From an uncultured Sutterella sp. (GTDB lineage Bacteria; Pseudomonadota; Gammaproteobacteria; Burkholderiales; Burkholderiaceae_F): a DNA stretch of 20,725 nucleotides. Numbering within the stretch: the first letter of the stretch is position 1; each line of letters opens with the position of its first letter. Positions 1 to 5,308 of this stretch are shown in pieces. The notes under the pieces are model-generated. The model was not told the DNA's origin, did no database searches, and saw only the letters and a list, made by a program, of their open reading frames with translations. The stretch spans positions 1 to 20,725 of the forward strand of contig CAJKSP010000043.1 in NCBI GenBank assembly GCA_905202595.1, in the 5' to 3' direction. Both the position numbers and the translations under genes were made by a program.

Positions 1-2
1 GC

Positions 3-473
3 GCGATTCCTCTCGCGGCTGAAGCCGCGAGTTTCCTCGCGCATCTCTATGAAAATTCGCTTTTCGACGATTTTGACGACTTGGAACGCGCCTTCTTCCC
101 GGTCATGCCGGTCGATCGCAGCGTCTTCGGCCATCGCGCGTCGCGCCTTATGCGCACTGACGTTCGCGAGACGCCGAACAGCTACGAATTCGACATCGAT
201 CTGCCGGGCTTTGCGAAGAATGAAGTCAATGCCGTTCTCAAGGACGGCTATCTGACCGTTTCCGCAAGCAAGGCCGTGTCGCACGATGAAAAGAAGGAAG
301 GCCGCTACATCCGCCGCGAACGCAGCACGGGTGCGTGCAGCCGCAGCTTCTACGTCGGCGACAATGTGACCGAAGCGGACATCAAGGCGAAGTTCGAGAA
401 CGGCATTCTTCAGATCTCAGTTCCGAAGAAGGAAGCCGCGAAGCCTGAAGAAAAGGCCATTGCGATCGAATGA
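3..473 (+). CDS. Hsp20 family small heat-shock protein (5' end outside window)
   Basis: Small heat-shock chaperone that holds unfolding cytosolic proteins for refolding by the DnaK system. The frame is open from the window edge. Its alpha-crystallin domain starts near the RTDVRETPNSYEFDIDLPGF stretch and ends with the family signature FENGILQISVPK. The C-terminal tail ends in AIAIE, which fits the I-x-I motif that docks into neighbouring subunits. The only in-frame start codon inside the window is TTG at 81, with no ribosome binding site. The acidic/aromatic residues before it (SLFDDFDDLERAFF) look like a normal Hsp20 N-terminus, so I take the gene as starting just upstream of the window. About 156 visible residues fits the family length of 140-160. 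The family is certain; the start is not. Confidence 0.85.
   Translation, partial: AIPLAAEAASFLAHLYENSLFDDFDDLERAFFPVMPVDRSVFGHRASRLMRTDVRETPNSYEFDIDLPGFAKNEVNAVLKDGYLTVSASKAVSHDEKKEGRYIRRERSTGACSRSFYVGDNVTEADIKAKFENGILQISVPKKEAAKPEEKAIAIE
12..31 (+). repeat. Perfect inverted repeat near the 5' end of the hsp20 frame
   Basis: CTCGCGGC and GCCGCGAG form a perfect 8-bp stem around a TGAA loop, followed by TTTCCTC. It lies within the open hsp20 frame. If that gene in fact starts later, this would instead be a leader hairpin or the end of an upstream transcript. The window edge prevents a decision. Confidence 0.4.
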
Positions 474-588
474 CCGCCTGATGCTTCAAGCCGTTGAGCT
501 TGTCTGAGCGCGCTTCGGGGCAGCGAGAGCTCTTCCAGGCAAGAGCGGACCTGCTGCGTCGGACGGCTTTGACAAGAGCGATAGACGG

Positions 589-625
589 GCGCGCCAAGCT
601 TGCAAAGGGGCTTGGCGCGCTTTTT
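589..625 (+). terminator. Rho-independent terminator of hsp20
   Basis: A perfect 10-bp GC-rich stem (589-598 pairing with 611-620) encloses a 12-nt loop and is followed by five T residues (621-625). It lies about 115 nt after the hsp20 stop. It would end that transcript and separate it from the psiE-like gene. Confidence 0.9.
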
Positions 626-828
626 GCTGCCCGCGTTCAGCGCGCCGCAACATTCTTTTGCATCTTTCTCCATGCGTCTGCGCCTTTAGCTTCTTTATCA
701 GCGGAGCGGAAGACATAGAATTCGTCTTCGACCTCTTCATCCGCCGCTGAGAAGAGCACCGCACAGCATCTGTGCGATCCTAGGCATCAAGAGACTCTTC
801 CTGCTGCGGCCCAGCCACAGACTTTTTC
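626..828 (+). other. Leader region of the psiE-like gene, no gene seen
   Basis: About 200 nt without a credible coding frame. It contains TAGAAT at 716-721, a reasonable -10 hexamer but with no convincing -35. It also contains a perfect hairpin or palindromic site at 760-776 (CGCACAG, CAT loop, CTGTGCG). I see no good match to the enterobacterial Pho box. No Shine-Dalgarno sequence precedes the ATG at 829; the bases just before it are ACTTTTTC. Confidence 0.4.
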
Positions 829-1371
829 ATGACCGAACAGAAAACCGCCGACCAGCCGGCTTCCGACGGCTGCCCCTCGCCCGCCTGCCACAGCATCTGC
901 GGCGCCGCAGATCCTGCCGAAGCGATCGACCCCGTTCTTGCGCGGGCGAGCGAGATCTTTAACCGCATACTCACTTACGGCCAAGCGGCGGCGCTCATCG
1001 GCATCGCCCTTGCTGCAGTGGCTGGGATCGCGCAGCAGATCTACTCCATGGCCTCTGCCGGCAAAGTTCAGCTCGGCGAGCTGCTGATGCTCTTTCTTTA
1101 TGTCGAGATCATTTCCATGGTGAAAGGGGCCGTTCTCGGCACGCGCGAGATTCCGATCCACACGCCGATCGCGCTGGCCATCGTGGCCGTATCCCGCTAC
1201 CTTGTCGTCGACGTGGAGCACATCAATCCGGACTACATGCTTTTCACGTCGGCCTCGATCTTCGTGCTCGTTCTTGCGCTCTGGATCATTCAGCGCCTCT
1301 GCCACGCGAAGGAGCCGGCTTTCTTTTCGATCGCCGCATTGAAGCGCCTTGCCGGCCGCAAGCGCGAATAG
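829..1371 (+). CDS. PsiE family (phosphate-starvation-inducible) membrane protein
   Basis: Inner-membrane protein of 180 residues and unknown molecular function, related to E. coli PsiE (about 136 residues), which is induced by phosphate starvation. The recognisable core runs from about residue 78 to 128: LGELLMLFLYVEIISMVKG, then REIPIHTPIALAIVAVSRYLVV. Four membrane helices are apparent, at about 50-72, 80-100, 111-128 and 138-160. The N-terminus is about 40 residues longer than in E. coli PsiE and carries a small cysteine cluster (C15, C20, H21, C24) not expected in the family. The gene stands alone between the hsp20 terminator and a convergent terminator. The family call is firm; a role in phosphate stress here is only inherited from the name. 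Confidence 0.85.
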   Translation: MTEQKTADQPASDGCPSPACHSICGAADPAEAIDPVLARASEIFNRILTYGQAAALIGIALAAVAGIAQQIYSMASAGKVQLGELLMLFLYVEIISMVKGAVLGTREIPIHTPIALAIVAVSRYLVVDVEHINPDYMLFTSASIFVLVLALWIIQRLCHAKEPAFFSIAALKRLAGRKRE

Positions 1372-1401
1372 CGCCGCAAGGCTTCTCCGTCCCCTTGAGA
1401 C

Positions 1402-1436
1402 AAAAGCCGCGCTTCGCATGCGAAGCGCGGCTTTTT
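1402..1436. terminator. Bidirectional terminator (34-bp perfect palindrome)
   Basis: Positions 1402-1435 are a perfect palindrome beginning with AAAA and ending with TTTT, centred between 1418 and 1419. Read on either strand it is a long GC-rich hairpin with a T tail. It lies between the convergent psiE-like gene (plus) and aminotransferase gene (minus) and should end both transcripts. Confidence 0.93.
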
Positions 1437-1466
1437 CAGCATCGTTCCTGCCGAGCAGGTTCAGGA

Positions 1467-2606
1467 TCAGAGCCAGCCCTTGGCGCGGAATTCCTTCATC
1501 TTGCCGATGATGTAGGCCATGTCGTCGGGCATCGTGTAGCTGAGGCGGCACCAGCCGTCAGCAGGCGGGAACGGACGGCCCACCATGATGTTCTCGGCCG
1601 CCATGCGGTCGGCAAAGGGCTTGAGCGGCGCCTTGAGATTGAAGAAGATGAAGTTCGTCTGACTCGGCAGATATTCAATCTTGAGCTCGCCGAGCGCCTG
1701 CTCGATCATGGCGCGAACTTCGTCGTTCACGCTGCGGGACTTCTTAAGGAACTCAGGATCGTTGAGCTCGCTCAGCGCCGCCTCGATCGCCGGCACATTC
1801 ATGAAGATGTCGTAGGCAATGTGCTCGCGGACCTTCTTCACCAGCGCAGGGCAGGCGTAAGCAAAGCCGAGGCGCAGGCCTGCCATTGCAAAGAGCTTCG
1901 AGAAGGTCTTGAGCACGATCACGTTGTCGAGCCCTTCCTTCACAAGCACCTTCATCGAAACGTAGGCAGGATCAGCCACGTACTCGGCATAGGCCTCGTC
2001 GAGCATGAAGACCGTGTCGGCCGGCTTCGAGCGGATCCAGTCTGCCAGCTTCTTGCAGTCGGCGATCGTGCCCGTCGGATTGTTCGGGTTGACAAAGTAG
2101 ACGATCGAGGGGCCCTTGTGATCGGCAACGGCCTTCTTCATGCCGTCGATGTCGATCGACCAATTCGGCCCCATCTTGACCTTGACGACCGGAATGCCGT
2201 TGCGCTGTGCGGCCATTTCGCCGTCGGAATACGTCAGCTCCGGAATGACGAGCTGCACGCCCGGCGCCTTGAGCGACTCGATGGAGGCGCGAATCGCTTC
2301 GGCCGAGCCCTGCGAGAGCGCAATTTCTTCAGGCTTGCCGCCAATGAAATCGGCACAGGCCTTGCGGAGCACTTCAGCCTTGGCAAACGGATAGCGGTTC
2401 ATGTTCGGAATGGAAGCTGCCACCGCCTTGCGCGCATTCTCGGAAAGGCCCAGCGGGTTTTCGTTGAAGCTCGCAATAATCGGATGCTCTTTCGTCGGGG
2501 CCTTGAACGAGCTGTCGGCCGCAACGGCAGCGCGGCTGCCCATCATGCTCGCAGCGCCCGCCGCCAGCGCAGCGCTCATTACCGTACGTCGGCTCATCGT
2601 CATCAT
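1467..2606 (-). CDS. Tat-exported PLP-dependent aminotransferase, HisC-like (class I/II fold)
   Basis: A 379-residue aminotransferase of the histidinol-phosphate aminotransferase-like group. Family landmarks are intact: NENPLG (48-53), NPNNPTG (173-179), LDEAY with the PLP-ring aspartate (D203), TFSK with the Schiff-base lysine (K237) and GLRLGF (243-248). The N-terminus is a textbook twin-arginine signal: SRR (5-7), a hydrophobic Ala-rich stretch, and an AVA-A cleavage site near residue 30. The enzyme is therefore probably folded with PLP in the cytoplasm and exported to the periplasm, which is unusual for an aminotransferase. PvdN of Pseudomonas is a known Tat-exported PLP enzyme. There are two adjacent ATGs (2606 and 2603). 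The GGAGGAG motif is 4 nt from the first and 7 nt from the second, so 2603 may be the true start. The gene is transcribed alone. Substrate is unknown; a role in histidine synthesis is unlikely given the export signal. Confidence 0.9.
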   Translation of the reverse strand: MMTMSRRTVMSAALAAGAASMMGSRAAVAADSSFKAPTKEHPIIASFNENPLGLSENARKAVAASIPNMNRYPFAKAEVLRKACADFIGGKPEEIALSQGSAEAIRASIESLKAPGVQLVIPELTYSDGEMAAQRNGIPVVKVKMGPNWSIDIDGMKKAVADHKGPSIVYFVNPNNPTGTIADCKKLADWIRSKPADTVFMLDEAYAEYVADPAYVSMKVLVKEGLDNVIVLKTFSKLFAMAGLRLGFAYACPALVKKVREHIAYDIFMNVPAIEAALSELNDPEFLKKSRSVNDEVRAMIEQALGELKIEYLPSQTNFIFFNLKAPLKPFADRMAAENIMVGRPFPPADGWCRLSYTMPDDMAYIIGKMKEFRAKGWL

Positions 2607-2610
2607 AGAT

Positions 2611-2617
2611 CTCCTCC
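2611..2617 (-). promoter_or_regulatory. Strong ribosome binding site of the Tat aminotransferase
   Basis: GGAGGAG on the minus strand, an almost complete anti-16S match, 4 nt before the first ATG and 7 nt before the second. It is one of the few strong Shine-Dalgarno sequences in the window and suggests good expression. It slightly favours the second ATG as the start. Confidence 0.8.
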
Positions 2618-2725
2618 CATGCTTGAAATCTTCAGTGCGCCGCCTCGCAAAGCATGCGTCGGCAGCCGCCTTGAGATCATTTTTGCCTCAAGGCAGAGAG
2701 GGTCGGTACCGCTGCGAGCGCGATA

Positions 2726-2739
2726 TTTGTTCGGACAAA
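2726..2739. promoter_or_regulatory. Short inverted repeat upstream of the Tat aminotransferase
   Basis: TTTGT-TCGG-ACAAA, a perfect 5-bp inverted repeat about 120 nt before the aminotransferase start. It is the most operator-like element in the region 2618-2785. I see no convincing -35/-10 pair nearby, so the role is a guess. Confidence 0.25.
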
Positions 2740-2785
2740 GCCTCTCTAGGCAAATCTGCCAGTCGGCTCCTACTAGAAAGCGCCT

Positions 2786-2822
2786 AAAAAAAGGAGCGGC
2801 TGCGTTCGAATTCACCCGCTCC
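2786..2822 (-). terminator. Rho-independent terminator of the two-component operon
   Basis: On the minus strand GGAGCGG pairs with CCGCTCC (2816-2822 with 2793-2799) across a 16-nt loop and is followed by seven T residues. It begins only 8 nt after the sensor kinase stop codon. It separates the kinase transcript from the aminotransferase gene. Confidence 0.85.
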
Positions 2823-2830
2823 CTGGTGCG

Positions 2831-4219
2831 TCAGCCGAGGCTCGGCGTCTGCGCAGGATCCTTTGCTTCGTCAGGAGGCAGAAGCCTCACGTCGAATCTC
2901 GAGCCCCAGTCGCCGGAAGCAAGCGTCACGCGCCAGTCCATGCGCCGGCAGATGCGGCTCACGATGGAGAGCCCGAGGCCTGCGCCGTCTTCAGCGCTTG
3001 ACTCTTCGCCAGCGCTGCCCCGCCGAAAGGCTTTGAAAATCAAAGCCTGCTCGCTATCCGGTATGCCGGGCCCCGTATCCGCAACGGAAAAGCCCCAGGC
3101 CTGCTCCGTCACGGTGACCCCGCCATCCTTGGTGTAGGCGATGGCGTTCTTGATGAGATTGTTCATGACGGCGCCGAGCATGACGGGAGAATATTCGCCG
3201 GGACACGCCGCTTCCCGGCAGGCATCAAGGCGAAGGCCCTTTTCTTCGGCCTGCGGGCGCCAGACGCGCATCAGCCGCATGATCGTCCCCTCAAGGCTTG
3301 TCGGAGCGGCATTGCCGCTCTCCGTCCCTGAGAGGCGCGCAAACTGCAGGAAAAGCGTCAGCAGATCGCGCATGTCAGCTGATGCCCGCTGAATTTTGGC
3401 GACGCGACCGCGCTGCTCGGGCGTGAGCGGAGACATTTCGAGAAGCTCCGTGCTCGTCTCAATGATCGTCAGCGGCGTGCGCAGCTCATGGCTGACGTCG
3501 CCCGTAAAGCGCTTCTCACGATCAAGCGCCTCGTGAAGGCGCTTGAGGGCGCTGTCGCAAATTCGGGCGAGCTCCCCCACTTCATCGTCCGGCAGATTCC
3601 TTTCGCCGACGGGCCGATAGACAGGCGACGCCGCGGCTGCCCGGACTTCTTCAGAGAGCTTCTCGACGGGCCGCATGATTCGCCGCGAAAGCAGCCAGCC
3701 GATAACCGCAGCAAAGAGAAAGACGATCGCCACAGAGAGGAGAACGACCTGCTGGAACGTCCGCTCCTTCGTTTCGAAATTCTCCTGATCGCGAACGATC
3801 ATGAGGTCGCCGCCCTTCCAGCGTCCTCGATAGACGAAGGCGGCGGGCGCCTCCAGATATTCCGTATAGCCCATCGGCGCGCTGCGAAGCGCCGGCGGTA
3901 TCGGCTCAAGAAGCGGCGAATCGCCGTAGACCCGAGTCGAAGGCCCTTCGCGCGGTACTTCCCCTTGCTCGAGGAGCTTTGCTGCAAGATCGAGCTCGTC
4001 CTCCATGAAGCCTGCGATGAGATTCTCTTCAGCAAACTCGATCGAATGCATGAGAGAGCCGGCGTAAAGCATCGCCACCGTAGCGATGAGCAGCGCAAAC
4101 GCGTACATGACGCGCTGCGCAAGGCCCGTTCGGCCGCGTGAAGAAAGCTTCGCTCCGGAGGCTGCTCCGTTTGTGCCGGACGAAGCGCCGGCGTTCTCTT
4201 TTGCATCCGTTTCCGTCAT
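2831..4219 (-). CDS. Sensor histidine kinase of a two-component system, PmrB-like architecture
   Basis: A 462-residue inner-membrane kinase. Order of parts: a Ser/Gly-rich cytoplasmic N-terminus, helix 1 (about 37-57), a short periplasmic sensor (about 58-157), helix 2 (about 158-178), HAMP, then HisKA with H-box FTGDVSHELRTPL (phospho-acceptor H244). The ATPase domain shows N-box NNLIKNAIAYT (353-363), G1 DTGPGIP (381-387), F-box IFKAFRRG and G2 GAGLGLSI. The sensor is acidic and has ExxE motifs at 61-64 and 149-152, like the ferric-iron-binding motif of PmrB. I start it at ATG 4219 rather than the in-frame TTG at 4264, because the upstream codons carry no family features. It lies 96 nt after the response regulator gene on the same strand and is its evident partner. 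The signal is unknown; a cation or cationic peptide is an inference. Confidence 0.92.
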   Translation of the reverse strand: MTETDAKENAGASSGTNGAASGAKLSSRGRTGLAQRVMYAFALLIATVAMLYAGSLMHSIEFAEENLIAGFMEDELDLAAKLLEQGEVPREGPSTRVYGDSPLLEPIPPALRSAPMGYTEYLEAPAAFVYRGRWKGGDLMIVRDQENFETKERTFQQVVLLSVAIVFLFAAVIGWLLSRRIMRPVEKLSEEVRAAAASPVYRPVGERNLPDDEVGELARICDSALKRLHEALDREKRFTGDVSHELRTPLTIIETSTELLEMSPLTPEQRGRVAKIQRASADMRDLLTLFLQFARLSGTESGNAAPTSLEGTIMRLMRVWRPQAEEKGLRLDACREAACPGEYSPVMLGAVMNNLIKNAIAYTKDGGVTVTEQAWGFSVADTGPGIPDSEQALIFKAFRRGSAGEESSAEDGAGLGLSIVSRICRRMDWRVTLASGDWGSRFDVRLLPPDEAKDPAQTPSLG

Positions 4220-4315
4220 GAGTTTCCCGATTGTCGTGAAGCTGCGCAAAGGATCCGCGTGCAATGCCCGCCAGCAGCGCCTTTCGGCTGGCCCGGCCGA
4301 TCTCGGAGATTCCTG

Positions 4316-5008
4316 TCAATCAGCCGCCTCGCCCTGAGGCGGCTCGATGGACCAGCCCAAGCTGGGATGCGTGCGGAGCATCTTTGCGCTGAACGGCTTG
4401 TCGATGGCCTGTCGAAGAAGATAGAGATTGCTTCTGAGGCTGTCTGACGCAGGCGCATCTCCTCCCCAAACCGCCGCCTCAAGCCGCTCTCGCGGCAGCA
4501 CGGCAGGAGACGCGCGCATAAGCTCCTTCAAAAGCGTCAGCCCCGTCGGATTCAGCCGAATTTCGCGTCCTTCCCGCGTCACTTTCATGGTCCGCAGATT
4601 CATCGAGAGCGGCCCCACGACCAGCAAGTCCGAATCGGCGCCGATCGAACGCCGCAGAAGCGCCTCAACGCGCGCCGCCAGCTCGCGAAGCGAAAAAGGC
4701 TTGACGAGGTAGTCGTCAGCCCCTGCCGTCAGCCCCTCCACCCGGTCGTCCACCGTATCGCGAGCCGTGAGCATCAGAATCGGCATCTTCGAGCCTCGGC
4801 AGCGAAGCTGCCGGCAGACCGTCATGCCGTCAAGTCCAGGGAGGCCCAAATCGAGAATCAGCAGATCCCAGCTTTCGCGCGAAAGCCGCTCGAGCGCTTC
4901 CACGCCGTTTCGGCACGTGCCGCACTCCCAGCCTTTAAGCCGAAGATATTCGCCGACATTGGCGAGGATGTCCGCATTGTCATCTACAACGAGAATGCGC
5001 ACGGGCAT
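4316..5008 (-). CDS. OmpR/PmrA-type response regulator
   Basis: A 230-residue DNA-binding response regulator. Receiver domain: acidic pair D9-D10, phospho-acceptor D53 in LILDLGLPGLDG, Thr in LTARD and Lys in YLVKPF. A winged-helix domain follows from about residue 130, with the recognisable LNPTGLTLLKELM and SLRSNLYLLRQAI helices. The ATG at 5008 is chosen over an in-frame TTG at 5026 because MPVRILVVDD is the classical receiver start and GGAGAAG lies about 7-10 nt upstream. It is the first gene of the operon with the sensor kinase and is divergent from the PAP2-EptA fusion gene. The 11-bp repeats in the divergent region are its likely targets. A 9-bp inverted repeat covers its last codons (4322-4344) without a T tail. 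Confidence 0.93.
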   Translation of the reverse strand: MPVRILVVDDNADILANVGEYLRLKGWECGTCRNGVEALERLSRESWDLLILDLGLPGLDGMTVCRQLRCRGSKMPILMLTARDTVDDRVEGLTAGADDYLVKPFSLRELAARVEALLRRSIGADSDLLVVGPLSMNLRTMKVTREGREIRLNPTGLTLLKELMRASPAVLPRERLEAAVWGGDAPASDSLRSNLYLLRQAIDKPFSAKMLRTHPSLGWSIEPPQGEAAD

Positions 5009-5181
5009 TGCTGAGCTTCTCCGCAAAAATCGAAAGGGCCATCCCTGATGCGGGGTTCAGCCGAATCAGGGCTCCGGAAGCGCACAGACGTCTGCTTGTT
5101 CGTCTGCGGCCTTTTGAGTGTAGGCGCTGGAGAGCGCCGAGTTCCTCAGAAAGCTCCGCCTTTTGTGTCTCATCAGGTGCT

Positions 5182-5220
5182 TTGACGCCGTTTTCACACC
5201 CTGTTGACGAGGGTTTGACG
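5182..5220 (+). promoter_or_regulatory. Four hexamers at 11-bp spacing, probable response-regulator binding array
   Basis: TTGACG at 5182, TTCACA at 5193, TTGACG at 5204 and TTGACG at 5215: four units at exactly one helical turn. OmpR-family regulators such as PhoB and PmrA bind direct repeats with this 11-bp period. The array lies in the divergent region between the regulator gene (start 5008) and the fusion gene (start about 5309). A weak -10-like TTTGTA follows at 5226-5231. If that is used, transcription starts near 5238 and the GTG at 5234 cannot be the start codon. Confidence 0.6.
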
Positions 5221-5308
5221 CGTCCTTTGTACCGTGGCAGTGCTGGGCAAAGCGCCGTCGGCACGTCCGCCGCGCCGCATGGCCCGAATCTTCAGCTGGA
5301 CTCCTGAG

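Noticed and set aside
494..718. 74-codon plus-strand open frame after hsp20
   Set aside because: It runs through the strong terminator at 589-625, has no ribosome binding site and no recognisable features.
1395..3137. Plus-strand open frame of 580 codons opposite the aminotransferase and end of the kinase
   Set aside because: It runs through two terminators and two well-supported minus-strand genes, and has low-complexity His/Arg-rich content typical of antisense frames.
4322..4344. 9-bp stem hairpin at the response regulator stop as a terminator
   Set aside because: There is no T tract on the minus strand and the partner kinase gene follows 96 nt later, so termination there would split an evident operon.
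5085..5107. Palindrome CAGACGTCTG plus a repeated CGTCTGC in the regulator leader
   Set aside because: The spacing is 12 bp and differs from the clean 11-bp array nearby; too short to separate from chance.
5234..5308. GTG 5234 as start of the PAP2-EptA fusion
   Set aside because: It would add 25 residues rich in Arg/Pro before the first helix, has no ribosome binding site, and lies at or before the transcription start implied by the 11-bp repeat array. ATG 5279 remains possible.
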